DNA of 64,000 nucleotides from positions 62,001 through 126,000 of the forward strand of contig NZ_KB895541.1 in assembly GCF_000374925.1 (NCBI RefSeq). Direction: 5' to 3'. Position 1 is the first letter of the stretch. Each line of letters opens with the position of its first letter. Origin of the DNA: Arthrobacter sp. 131MFCol6.1 (lineage in GTDB: Bacteria > Actinomycetota > Actinomycetes > Actinomycetales > Micrococcaceae). Below are positions 56,680 to 64,000 of this stretch, one piece after another. Below the pieces are notes generated by a model. It did not search any database. It saw only the letters and a program-made list of their open reading frames with translations, and was not told the DNA's origin. The translations under genes and the position numbers were made by a program.

Positions 56680-56733
56680 CCACACTGTGGCCTATCTGGT
56701 CCACAGTGTGACACCCTACCGCCCACACTGTGG
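56680..56733. promoter_or_regulatory. Three CCACACTGTGG-type palindromes
   Basis: CCACACTGTGG at 56680-56690, CCACAGTGTGA at 56701-56711 (same site, inverted) and CCACACTGTGG at 56723-56733. Starts are 21 and 22 bp apart, about two helix turns, in the glnA1/RDD divergent region, ending 27 bp before the RDD start. Binding factor unknown. Confidence 0.65.
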
Positions 56734-56760
56734 ACAGGCCAGAGCCGATAAGCTTGGAGG

Positions 56761-57198
56761 GTGGTTGATCGCAAAGACATCGGTTCATGGCTCAGCGGGC
56801 CGGACACATCCGGCATCTCCAGATACCCGGGGGAGCGGCTCGGGCTGCCCGAGTCCGGGCCAAGATCGATCGCCCGCGCCGGCCGGCGCATCCTGGCGAT
56901 CTGCATTGACTGGGGCATCGCACTGCTGATCAGCAATTTCGCCTTTGGCGGCGACTCCTGGGCCACGCTTGCCGTGTTTGCCATCGAACAGATCCTGCTC
57001 ATCGGCACCCTCGGCTACAGCATCGGCCACCGGATCGTGGGGATCCACGTGGTCCGGCCGGGCGGCGGCCCGGCGGGTCCACTCGCGGCCCTGGTGCGCA
57101 CGCTGCTGCTGTGCCTCGTTATTCCTGCCGTCATCTTCGACCCGGACCAGCGCGGCCTTCACGACAAAGCCATGAATACGGTGCTCGTCCGGATGTAG
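56761..57198 (+). CDS. RDD-family membrane protein
   Basis: 145 residues. The RDD signature region: ARAGRRILAICIDWGIALLISN (Arg and Asp), a second helix LAVFAIEQILLIGTLGYSIGHRI and a third RTLLLCLVIPAVIFDPDQRGLHDKA. Function unproven; membrane transport or regulation is suggested for some. Divergent from glnA1, as in mycobacteria. GTG start with TTGGAGG just upstream. Confidence 0.88.
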   Translation: MVDRKDIGSWLSGPDTSGISRYPGERLGLPESGPRSIARAGRRILAICIDWGIALLISNFAFGGDSWATLAVFAIEQILLIGTLGYSIGHRIVGIHVVRPGGGPAGPLAALVRTLLLCLVIPAVIFDPDQRGLHDKAMNTVLVRM

Positions 57199-57235
57199 TC
57201 GCTGCCCGTGTCTGACGGCGGTACCAGGCAGCCAG

Positions 57236-57468
57236 GCGCGGCGGGCCCTCGTCCGTTTGCCACGCATGGCCGCTAACCGCCCCGCATTGCGGCCATGTGC
57301 GTCAGATGGGCACAGCGATGGTGCCGGCGCGGCGGGCCCTCGTCCGTTTGCCACGCATGGCCGCTAACCGCCCCGTGGCGCGACGGGCCCTCCTCCGTTT
57401 GCCACGAATGGCCGCTAACCTCCCCGCATAGCGGCCATGTGCGTCAGATGGGCACAGCGATGCTGCCG
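57236..57468. repeat. Composite intergenic repeat A-B-A-A-B
   Basis: Unit A (about 48 bp, containing CGTCCGTTTGCCACGCATGG) lies at about 57236-57284, 57327-57375 and, diverged, 57378-57426. Unit B (42 bp, containing GCGTCAGATGGGCACAGCGA) is at 57285-57326 and 57427-57468. The end of A (CATGGCCGC) can pair with the start of B (GCGGCCATG), giving hairpins. No gene in this stretch. Confidence 0.85.
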
Positions 57469-57500
57469 GGGCGCACAGGAACCCGAGGTCCTGGGCGGAG

Positions 57501-57863
57501 CTAGACGCCCGCCGTCTCCTGGGCCGGCGTCGGCGCAGCCTCTCCGGACCGTGCCGCCAGGTATCCGCGGCGGCCGGCCCAGCGCTCAAACCAAACCGTC
57601 GCGAACGGGAAGACGGCGGAGAGCCCTGCAAGCAAGGCCACCCGGAACGGCCAGCGCAGCATCGCCCACAGGCTCAGCGCCGCAATCGCGTAGCCGATGA
57701 AGAACGCCCCGTGGATCGGACCGGCAATCTCCACGCCGAGTTCCGTCGTCCGGGTGACCCATTTGAGCACCATGCCGAGCAGCAGCGCGGCCCAGCTGAA
57801 CGCTTCGGCGATCGCCAGCCCCCGGAAGATGCGGATCATCGTGGCGGTCGAGGGAAGTTTCAT
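57501..57863 (-). CDS. DUF3817 membrane protein
   Basis: 120 residues, three membrane helices (IRIFRGLAIAEAFSWAALLLG, PIHGAFFIGYAIAALSLWA, FRVALLAGLSAVFPFATVWFE). The family opening FRGLAIAEAFSWAALL and the GPIHGAFF block are clear. Function unknown. ATG at 57863 with GGAGA upstream. Confidence 0.88.
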   Translation of the reverse strand: MKLPSTATMIRIFRGLAIAEAFSWAALLLGMVLKWVTRTTELGVEIAGPIHGAFFIGYAIAALSLWAMLRWPFRVALLAGLSAVFPFATVWFERWAGRRGYLAARSGEAAPTPAQETAGV

Positions 57864-57887
57864 GCGTGTCTCCTGAGTTCTTGCGTC

Positions 57888-57911
57888 CGGTGTCGCGGTG
57901 TCGCGGTGTCC
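57888..57911. repeat. 8-bp tandem repeat upstream of DUF3817
   Basis: CGGTGTCG twice and CGGTGTCC once in direct succession, 25 bp before the DUF3817 start, followed by related but irregular CGGTATCCCGTGTCC. Confidence 0.75.
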
Positions 57912-58020
57912 GGTATCCCGTGTCCGATGCGTGGCGCCGGGTGGACCGACGTCGCGCCGTAAAAGAGCGGTACAAGAAACGCCCCGGCTGGCGGCCTGAC
58001 GTGGCCGTGAACCGGGGCGA

Positions 58021-58059
58021 GTCTGTACTGCGCGTCTGTACTGCGGGCGCGGTACTGCC
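58021..58059. repeat. 13-bp tandem repeat after DUF4191 gene
   Basis: GTCTGTACTGCGC, GTCTGTACTGCGG and a diverged third copy (ending GGTACTGCC) lie just past the DUF4191 stop. Confidence 0.75.
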
Positions 58060-58065
58060 GCCCGT

Positions 58066-58815
58066 CTAGCGTCCGCGGGTCGGACGGGCCTTGTAGGGAT
58101 CGATGCCCTTCGGGATGGGCAGGCGGCCGCCAAGTGAGGAAATGCGCTTGGACACGGCGCTGACCTCGGTCTTGGTCAGTTCACCCTTGAGCTTGTTCAT
58201 CTTCTTGGCGATCTGGCTGAGCGGCACCTGGCCCTCGCCGCGGCCGCTTTCGATCACATGGATGGTGACGTTGGGGAGGATGCGTGCAAGGCGTTTGCGT
58301 TCGGCGTCGACCAGCGGCTTGACCCGGTTGCTGGGGCCTTCGCTGACAAGCACGACGCCGGGGCGGCCGATGGCGCGGAAGACGGCGTCCTGCGTGCGGG
58401 GGTTCACGGCGACGGGCTGGTCCTCGGTGATCCAGCCGCGCTTGAGCGTGCCCAGCGCGGCGCCTGAGGCGCCCGGCTGGTTCTCGATCTGCGCGAACGC
58501 GGCGCGCTCGGCGCGGCGGGACAGGATCAGCGTGGCCGCGAGGGCACCGAGGGCGATGCCGATGATCAGGCCGGTGATCCAGTTGTTGAGCAGGAAACCG
58601 ACCAGGAGGCTGAGCGCAACAACACCCAGGAACGCCAGCAACATGAGCCACGGAACCATGGGATCGTGGCGGCGGGTCATCTGGAAGACCTCGCCGATCT
58701 GCTTCAGCCGGCTCGGCTTCTTGGCCTTTGCTTCCTTGGGCTTACGGGAGAAAAGACCGCGCTTCGGAGCTTCGGAAGCCGGGCTGGAGTTGCTGGGATC
58801 AGGGGAATTCGCCAT
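58066..58815 (-). CDS. DUF4191 membrane protein
   Basis: 249 residues. Basic N-terminus (RKPKEAKAKKPSRLKQIGEV), two membrane helices (about 52-75 and 80-100: MVPWLMLLAFLGVVALSLLV and WITGLIIGIALGALAATLIL), then a cytoplasmic domain. Member of the DUF4191 family found next to lipA in actinobacteria (Rv2219 in M. tuberculosis). Function unknown; may assist lipoylation or membrane processes by context only. Confidence 0.88.
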   Translation of the reverse strand: MANSPDPSNSSPASEAPKRGLFSRKPKEAKAKKPSRLKQIGEVFQMTRRHDPMVPWLMLLAFLGVVALSLLVGFLLNNWITGLIIGIALGALAATLILSRRAERAAFAQIENQPGASGAALGTLKRGWITEDQPVAVNPRTQDAVFRAIGRPGVVLVSEGPSNRVKPLVDAERKRLARILPNVTIHVIESGRGEGQVPLSQIAKKMNKLKGELTKTEVSAVSKRISSLGGRLPIPKGIDPYKARPTRGR

Positions 58816-58844
58816 AGTTCCTTAATTCTACGTGATGGACGGCC

Positions 58845-58880
58845 AAGGGCCGGCACCGGAGTCATCCGGTGCCGGCCCTT
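58845..58880. terminator. Hairpin between lipA and DUF4191
   Basis: Perfect 15-bp stem AAGGGCCGGCACCGG / CCGGTGCCGGCCCTT, 6-base loop. Likely ends lipA transcription; similar in sequence to the hairpin at 54956-54993 (shared AAGGGCCGGC start). Confidence 0.8.
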
Positions 58881-58905
58881 AATCGGAAGGGTGTCAGAGC
58901 AGGGT

Positions 58906-59913
58906 TCAGGAATGTGCCGCGAGCAGCGAGCTGGCTTCCTGGCGGGTGCTTCCGGAGCTTTCGATGTGGGCGAGTTCGGCCGGGATTTCCCAGCCCTTCT
59001 TGCGCATCGCGGTGGCCCAGAGCCGGCCGGCGCGGTAGGAGGAACGCACCAGGGGTCCGGACATGACGCCGAGGAAGCCGATCTCGTCGGCTTCATTTTG
59101 CAGGTCCACGAATTCCTGCGGCTTGACCCAGCGGTCCACCGGCAGGTGCCGCTCGGAGGGGCGGAGGTACTGGGTGATGGTGATGAGGTCGCAGCCGGCC
59201 TCGTGCAGGTCCCGCAGCGCCTCGGAGATTTCCTCGCGGGTCTCGCCCATGCCGAGGATCAGGTTGGACTTGGTCACCATGCCGAGCTTGCGGCCCTGGG
59301 TGATGACGTCCAGGGAGCGGTCGTAGCGGAACGCCGGGCGGATCCGCTTGAAGATCCGGGGCACGGTTTCGACGTTGTGGGCGAAGACCTCGGGCTTGGA
59401 GTCGCAGATCGCCTCGATGTGCTCGGGCTTGCCGGAGAAATCGGGGATCAGCAGTTCGACGCCGGTGCCCGGGTTCAGTTCGTGGATCTTGCGGACCGTC
59501 TCGGCGTACAGCCAGACGCCCTCGTCGGCGAGGTCGTCGCGGGCCACGCCGGTGACGGTGGCGTAGCGCAGCTGCATGGCCTGGACCGAGCGGGCCACCT
59601 TGGTGGGCTCGAACATGTCCACGGGGGAGGGCTTGCCGGTGTCGATCTGGCAGAAGTCGCAGCGCCGGGTGCATTCGGAGCCGCCGATCAGGAAGGTGGC
59701 TTCCTTGTCTTCCCAGCATTCGAAGATATTGGGGCAGCCGGCCTCCTCACACACCGTGTGGAGGCCCTCCTTCTTGACGAGGTTCTTGAGCTGGACGAAC
59801 TCGGGGCCCATCTGGACCTTGGCCTTGATCCATTCCGGCTTCCGTTCCACCGGTGTGGCCGCGTTTCGCTGCTCAATGCGCAGCATCTTCCGGCCTTCTG
59901 GTGCCAGTGTCAC
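58906..59913 (-). CDS. lipA: Lipoyl synthase
   Basis: 335 residues, radical SAM enzyme inserting two sulfurs into octanoyl groups on lipoyl domains. Auxiliary cluster [12 protein letters not shown] (C-x4-C-x5-C) and radical [11 protein letters not shown] (C-x3-C-x2-C); also [14 protein letters not shown] and [13 protein letters not shown] start overlaps the lipB stop by 4 bp (GTGA). Confidence 0.98.
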   Translation of the reverse strand: MTLAPEGRKMLRIEQRNAATPVERKPEWIKAKVQMGPEFVQLKNLVKKEGLHTVCEEAGCPNIFECWEDKEATFLIGGSECTRRCDFCQIDTGKPSPVDMFEPTKVARSVQAMQLRYATVTGVARDDLADEGVWLYAETVRKIHELNPGTGVELLIPDFSGKPEHIEAICDSKPEVFAHNVETVPRIFKRIRPAFRYDRSLDVITQGRKLGMVTKSNLILGMGETREEISEALRDLHEAGCDLITITQYLRPSERHLPVDRWVKPQEFVDLQNEADEIGFLGVMSGPLVRSSYRAGRLWATAMRKKGWEIPAELAHIESSGSTRQEASSLLAAHS

Positions 59914-60578
59914 AGTAGAGCTCCTTCTGGGGTTGCAACTAGGGCTTGTTCATTGTTGCGCAGTTCTTCGGTGATCCGCGACACGAGGTCCGCCGGGGTG
60001 ACGTCCCTGCCAAGTTCCTGGGTGATCGTGGTGACTCCGGCGTCACTGATCCCGCAGGCGATGATCTGGCCGTAGGGGGCGAGATCGTTGTTGCAGTTGA
60101 TCGCGAAACCGTGCATGGTGACGCCCTCGTGGACGCGGATGCCGATGGCCGCGATCTTGCGGTCCGGACCCTTTTCGTCCTCTTCGATCCAGACGCCCGC
60201 GCGGCCCTTGATCCGGACGGCGGCGATGCCGTAGTCCGCCAGCACGGCGATGATGACCGCTTCCAGCCGCTCCACGTAGTCGCGGATGCCGGCCTTGTTC
60301 CGGAGTTTGATGATGGGGTAGCCAATGAGCTGGCCGGGGCCGTGCCAGGTCAGCTTGCCGCCGCGGTCCACGGCCACAACAGGAGTTCCGTCAAAGGGCC
60401 GTTCGTGGTCTTCGGTGCGCTTGCCGGCGGTATAAACCGCGGCGTGTTCGAGCAGCAGTACAGTGCTGGGCGCGGTGCCCGCGAGGACCTTTTCATGCAA
60501 TTCGCGCTGGATGTCCCATCCGCGCGTGTAATCGATGAAGTCCGGGGCGAGACCCAGCTGTTTGAACTCAAGAGTCAT
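59910..60578 (-). CDS. lipB: Octanoyl-[ACP]:protein N-octanoyltransferase
   Basis: 222 residues. Transfers octanoyl from acyl-carrier protein to lipoate-dependent enzymes, ahead of LipA. Catalytic pair visible: Cys in [13 protein letters not shown] and Lys in [11 protein letters not shown]. Also [18 protein letters not shown]. The ATG at 60578 is chosen; ten extra codons upstream lack a ribosome site. Coupled to lipA by overlap. Confidence 0.97.
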   Translation of the reverse strand: MTLEFKQLGLAPDFIDYTRGWDIQRELHEKVLAGTAPSTVLLLEHAAVYTAGKRTEDHERPFDGTPVVAVDRGGKLTWHGPGQLIGYPIIKLRNKAGIRDYVERLEAVIIAVLADYGIAAVRIKGRAGVWIEEDEKGPDRKIAAIGIRVHEGVTMHGFAINCNNDLAPYGQIIACGISDAGVTTITQELGRDVTPADLVSRITEELRNNEQALVATPEGALL

Positions 60579-60685
60579 GGCATCAAGCTTAGACCCCGCC
60601 GCACCCACTGCCCGTTTGTGTGCTTAAGCTCTCATGCCTGTGGATAACTTCTGCACGATTCCGCGCTATCGACTATTCCTTAGGC

Positions 60686-62323
60686 ATGGAAGATTTTCCG
60701 TCGGCCGCCGGTGCGGCCCCCGAGGTTCCCGGTTACGACGTCGGACGCCTGCTGGGGCGCGGCGGCAGCGCCACGGTCTGGCTCGCCACCGAAAAGTCCA
60801 CGGGCCGGGAATTCGCCCTGAAATGCTTCGATGCAAGCCGCACCACACCAGAGGAATCCGAGGCGGAGGACGTCATGCGGCGCGAAGTCCGGATCCTCTC
60901 CGCCCTGGAACACCGCCACCTGGTCCGCGCGCACGCCGTGGTGCGCCTGCCGGCTCACGAGTCCGGCGGCGGCAGCCTCGGGCTTGTGCTGGACTACGCG
61001 CCCGGCGGCTCACTGGCGACGCTCGTGGGCAGCCGGGGACGCCTGGGCCCGGGAGAAACGGTGACGGTCCTGACACCCATCGCGCAGGCCTTGGCATACC
61101 TTCACAGCCAAGGCTTCACCCATGGTGACGTGGCCCCCGGCAATGTGCTCTTTACCGCCGAGGGAAAACCGTTGCTGGCCGATCTCGGCGTCGGGCGCAT
61201 GGTGGCCGACGCCGCTCCAGTCTCAGAGGCCGGCACGGCAGGATTCCGGGATCCCGCCCCCGTGGACGCTGTGCGGGCCGGGCTCCAGCCCGAGCGCGAC
61301 ATCTACTCCCTGGCAGCCCTGGGCTGGTATTGCCTCACCGGGCGGTCTCCGGAGCCGGGGGCGCAACGTCCACCGCTGAGCCTGCTCGCGCCGGAGGTGC
61401 CGGCAACGTTGGTGGCGGCCCTCGAGGCGGGCCTGGGTGGGGAGCGGCGGCAGCGTCCCGCGGCGGCCGAGTTTGCCGCAATGGTTTACCGCAGCGCCCG
61501 GGCGGAGCCCGTCGACTTGTCGGTCTCCGTGCATCCCACGGTCATCCCCCAACTGCTCACACGCAAGGCCGTGCAGCCCGGTCCGGGCAGGCGGCCAGGC
61601 ACTGTCCGGGCCGGACTCCACCGCGGGCTCCGCCGGACCCCCGCGCGCAGGACCCCCGCGCGGCGGGCCCTGCTGCCCGGTCTCGCGGCTGCAGTCCTGC
61701 TCGCCGGTACCTGGCTGCTGGCCGGCGGCGGGCTGGCCTCCGACGCCGTCGCCGGGCTGTTTCCAGGGTTCGTGCCGGGCCACGATGTGCCGGGGCAGGC
61801 AGGAAGTCCCGTGGGTCACGAGAGACCGGCGGCCCCGTCGGAGGGTCCGGCCGGCGAACCGCTGCCCTCCGCCGCCGACGGCGGGGCCACCGCCATCCTT
61901 CCCGATCTTGAGGCACTCCTGGCCTCAGCCGACCCGGTGGAGGCAGTCCGCGGCCTGGCCCGGCTCCGTTCGCTGGCACTGAGCTCCGGCGACTTCAGCC
62001 TGCTCGATGCCGTCAACGCCCCGGAGTCGGCGGCCGCCGCCTCCGATAGCCGGATCAGGACCCAGCTCAGCGCCTCCGGCCATGTCCTGGCCGGATTCTC
62101 GACCTCCCTGACCCGGATCGAGACCACCGCGGACAACAGCGCCGCCCGGGCCGTGGTGGCCGTCACCACTGAGCCGTCCGCGTACCGGGAGGTTGACGGG
62201 AACGGCGCCACAGTGGCTGAAGTACCCGCAGGCTCCGCGCAGCAGCTTCGCCTTGTCCTGGTGCCCGTCGACGGGCGGTGGCGGATCCAGGACGTTCTGC
62301 CCCCGGGGCGCGGAGCCGGCTAG
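60686..62323 (+). CDS. Atypical membrane-bound protein kinase-like protein
   Basis: 545 residues. Kinase fold 17-270: glycine loop LLGRGGSATVWLA, lysine K46 in FALKCF, catalytic loop THGDVAPGNVLF (HGD 146-148 instead of HRD) and ADLGVGR in place of DFG. No APE motif is obvious (GTAGFRDPAP there). One membrane helix (about 328-350) and an outer part of about 190 residues without PASTA repeats. May be a weak kinase or a pseudokinase. The ATG at 60686 follows TTAGGC; a longer frame exists. Converges on the epimerase gene. Confidence 0.85.
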   Translation: MEDFPSAAGAAPEVPGYDVGRLLGRGGSATVWLATEKSTGREFALKCFDASRTTPEESEAEDVMRREVRILSALEHRHLVRAHAVVRLPAHESGGGSLGLVLDYAPGGSLATLVGSRGRLGPGETVTVLTPIAQALAYLHSQGFTHGDVAPGNVLFTAEGKPLLADLGVGRMVADAAPVSEAGTAGFRDPAPVDAVRAGLQPERDIYSLAALGWYCLTGRSPEPGAQRPPLSLLAPEVPATLVAALEAGLGGERRQRPAAAEFAAMVYRSARAEPVDLSVSVHPTVIPQLLTRKAVQPGPGRRPGTVRAGLHRGLRRTPARRTPARRALLPGLAAAVLLAGTWLLAGGGLASDAVAGLFPGFVPGHDVPGQAGSPVGHERPAAPSEGPAGEPLPSAADGGATAILPDLEALLASADPVEAVRGLARLRSLALSSGDFSLLDAVNAPESAAAASDSRIRTQLSASGHVLAGFSTSLTRIETTADNSAARAVVAVTTEPSAYREVDGNGATVAEVPAGSAQQLRLVLVPVDGRWRIQDVLPPGRGAG

Positions 62324-62383
62324 GGTGCCGCCCGGTGGTCATCCTGGCCCCGGTCACCGACCTGCCCTGGAAAAGCAACCACG

Positions 62384-63277
62384 CTAGCCGCGCCCTGCCA
62401 CCCAGGCAGCGGCCCCGGCGAGGGACGGGTGCTGCCAGGCGAAGCTGTTCTCCGCCAGGACAGCCGGCTCCAGCCGCTGGCTCGCGAGCAGCAGTTCCTC
62501 GGCGAGATCACCCATCACCAGCCGCAGCACCGGGGCGGGAACCCGCAGCGCCGCCGGCCGGTGCAGCGCCGTTGCCAGCTGCGCGATCAGGGAATTCACG
62601 TCTGCGGCTTCGGGGGCGCAGACGTTGACCGGTCCGGACACGGGCGCGGAGAGAAGGAAGGAAAAGGCGGCGGCCACATCGGGCAAAGTGATCCACGGCC
62701 AGAACTGCCGGCCGTTGCCCAGCGGACCGCCGACGCCGAGGCGCAGCAGCGGCAACAACCGGCCCAGTGCGCCGCCGGAACGGCTCAGGACGACGCCGGT
62801 GCGGGGCGTGACCACCCGGACCCCGGCGGGTGCCTCATGCGCCGCGGCCTCCCAGTCGACGCAGATCCGGGAGAGGGTGCCGGTCCCGGCCGGCGCGTTC
62901 TCGCGCAGCACCGCCGCACCGGCGTTGCCGTAGTAACCGGAGGCCGACTGGCTCAGGAACACCGCGGGCGGCGAGTCGGTCCGCGCCATGGCGGCGGCCA
63001 AGGTCCGGGTTGCCCCCAGCCGGGAGGCGCTGAGTTCCTTGACCCGTGCCCTGGTCCAGGGCCGGTCGCCGATTCCTGCGCCGGAGAGGTTGACCACCGC
63101 GTCCGCGCCCTTCAGCGCGGTGTCGTCGATCCGGCCGGCGGCCGGGTCCCACTGGAACTCGGCGGGGGACGCGGGGGCACGCCTGACCAGAGCGACGACG
63201 TCGTGCCCTTCGCTGCGCAGTGCGCCCGAAAGGGCCGTTCCGATCAGCCCGGAGGCCCCGGCAATGAGGATTCGCAT
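62384..63277 (-). CDS. TIGR01777-family NAD-dependent epimerase (SDR39U1-like)
   Basis: 297 residues. Rossmann loop MRILIAGASGLIGTAL, VVNLSGAGIGDRPWT, SQSASGYYGNAG, DWEAAA, and a C-terminal domain of the DUF1731 type (RVPAPVLRLVMGDLAEELLLASQRL). Function unknown. The ATG at 63277 gives the conserved MRILIAGA; 8 extra codons are possible. Near lipA-lipB as in mycobacteria (Rv2216). Confidence 0.9.
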   Translation of the reverse strand: MRILIAGASGLIGTALSGALRSEGHDVVALVRRAPASPAEFQWDPAAGRIDDTALKGADAVVNLSGAGIGDRPWTRARVKELSASRLGATRTLAAAMARTDSPPAVFLSQSASGYYGNAGAAVLRENAPAGTGTLSRICVDWEAAAHEAPAGVRVVTPRTGVVLSRSGGALGRLLPLLRLGVGGPLGNGRQFWPWITLPDVAAAFSFLLSAPVSGPVNVCAPEAADVNSLIAQLATALHRPAALRVPAPVLRLVMGDLAEELLLASQRLEPAVLAENSFAWQHPSLAGAAAWVAGRG

Positions 63278-63351
63278 GATCCATCTCACCATGCCCGGCA
63301 CGGCCGCGAAACCTCCCGGGCCGCACGGGCCGTTGTCGCTATGATCGAACG

Positions 63352-64000
63352 ATGACCCCCTCGAGTTACTTCCGTTTCCCGCATCTGCACGGCGATCTGG
63401 TCACTTTTGTGGCCGAGGACGACGTCTGGATTGCACCCGTGGGCGGGGGCCGCGCCTGGCGCGTGTCCTCCCTGCAATTGCCGGCCCGCAACCCCCGCTT
63501 CACCCCCGACGGCAAGCGCCTTGTCTGGACCGTCGTGCAGGGGACTGCCCCGGAGGTCGTCACGGCCAACGTCGACGGCGGCGGCTACAGCCAGCTGAGC
63601 TACTTCGGCCACCCTTCCACCCGGGTCAAGGGCTTCACGCCCGACGGCGACGTTCTGGTCACCAGCGCATTCCGCCAGTCAGACAGCCGTCACACCCACG
63701 CCTACAGCCTCCCCGTGACCGGCGGCTGGGCGCAGGAACTCCCGTTCGGCCCCGTCGAGTCCGTGGCCTATGGCCCCGTCGTCGGCGACGAACGCCCCGT
63801 GGTGCTCGCCAGCGTCCTGTCGCGTGAGCCCGCCTGGTGGAAGCGCTACCGCGGCGGCGCCGCCGGCAAGCTGTGGATCGACGCCGACGGAAACGGTGAA
63901 TTCGTCCGGCTCGCCGCCGCGCTGGACGGAAACCTCACGGACCCGCTGTGGGTCAAGGGTCGGATCGCGTTCCTGTCCGACCACGAGGGCTACGGAAACC
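63352..64000 (+). CDS. Tricorn-type protease, N-terminal beta-propeller (partial)
   Basis: Open to the window edge, 216 codons seen. Starts SSYFRFPHLHGDLVTFVAED, the usual tricorn/S41 opening, with propeller repeats (NPRFTPDGKRLVWT, STRVKGFTPDGDVLVTSAF, DPLWVKGRIAFLSDHEGYGN). The catalytic PDZ/S41 part lies beyond base 64000. Intracellular peptide-processing role is known for the family; otherwise unassigned here. Confidence 0.88.
   Translation, partial: MTPSSYFRFPHLHGDLVTFVAEDDVWIAPVGGGRAWRVSSLQLPARNPRFTPDGKRLVWTVVQGTAPEVVTANVDGGGYSQLSYFGHPSTRVKGFTPDGDVLVTSAFRQSDSRHTHAYSLPVTGGWAQELPFGPVESVAYGPVVGDERPVVLASVLSREPAWWKRYRGGAAGKLWIDADGNGEFVRLAAALDGNLTDPLWVKGRIAFLSDHEGYGN

Noticed and set aside
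1-64000. tRNA or rRNA genes
   Set aside because: No cloverleaf or rRNA-like segment was recognised on either strand; the gaps between genes are small and accounted for above.

Overview
The window is about 67% GC actinobacterial chromosome, most like the Micrococcaceae (Arthrobacter/Pseudarthrobacter group). Several things point there. The glucokinase matches the polyphosphate/ATP-glucomannokinase known from an Arthrobacter. MurE lacks the DNPR motif of diaminopimelate-adding enzymes, consistent with the L-lysine peptidoglycan of that group. GTG and TTG starts are frequent, and gene order follows the actinobacterial backbone (many neighbours match the order around Rv2145c-Rv2178c and Rv2216-Rv2225 of Mycobacterium tuberculosis, from memory). 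Almost all of it is core chromosome. I see no prophage, insertion sequence, CRISPR array, tRNA or rRNA.

Layout. 1-8.4 kb: the end of class II DAHP synthase (aroG), then on the minus strand a PASTA-domain kinase (pknL type) and a three-LysM lytic transglycosylase, a small DNA-binding protein (Rv2175c type), a polyprenyl diphosphate synthase with a coupled lipoprotein gene, and dinB. 8.7-29.9 kb: a DUF3040 membrane protein and then the division/cell wall cluster mraZ-rsmH-ftsL-ftsI-murE-murF-mraY-murD-ftsW-murG-murC-ftsQ-ftsZ-pgeF-yggS-sepF-yggT-divIVA, with many 4-8 bp overlaps; ftsA is absent and sepF present, as usual for actinobacteria. 30-35.3 kb: lspA-rluD, dnaE. 35.4-38.4 kb (minus): an ECF sigma factor and zinc anti-sigma factor, a secreted DUF4397 protein and a flavin reductase-like protein. 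38.5-41.1 kb: membrane protein-hisD and nrdR. 41.3-43.5 kb: ppgK and map (minus) and a 54-residue acidic protein. 43.6-46.9 kb: a membrane phosphodiesterase fusion, an MBL-fold hydrolase and a small SHOCT membrane protein. 47-57 kb: the nitrogen block panB / glnA2-glnE / VOC / GNAT / alpha-beta hydrolase / glnA1 / RDD. 57.5-64 kb: DUF3817, DUF4191, lipA-lipB, an atypical kinase-like membrane protein, a TIGR01777 epimerase and the start of a tricorn-type protease.

The regulatory DNA is more unusual than the genes. It includes six xTMAC half-sites at exact 9-bp steps upstream of the LysM gene; three 10-bp-phased MraZ boxes on the mraZ promoter; a long foldable leader between mraZ and rsmH; two NrdR-type boxes 32 bp apart upstream of nrdR; a four-half-site GlnR box upstream of glnA1, next to three CCACACTGTGG-type palindromes 21-22 bp apart; a perfect 25-bp palindrome between nrdR and ppgK; and a recurring habit of short tandem duplications (mostly 13-17 bp) in intergenic DNA, the clearest being almost five 14-bp copies upstream of map.

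Working together: peptidoglycan precursor synthesis (Mur enzymes, MraY, MurG), septal machinery (FtsZ, SepF, FtsQ/L/W/I) and polar growth (DivIVA) sit in one transcriptional neighbourhood, with kinase and hydrolase genes next door that could sense and remodel the wall. The glnA1/glnA2/glnE set covers glutamine synthesis and its control by adenylylation. Function calls rest on reading protein motifs by eye; no database search was run.
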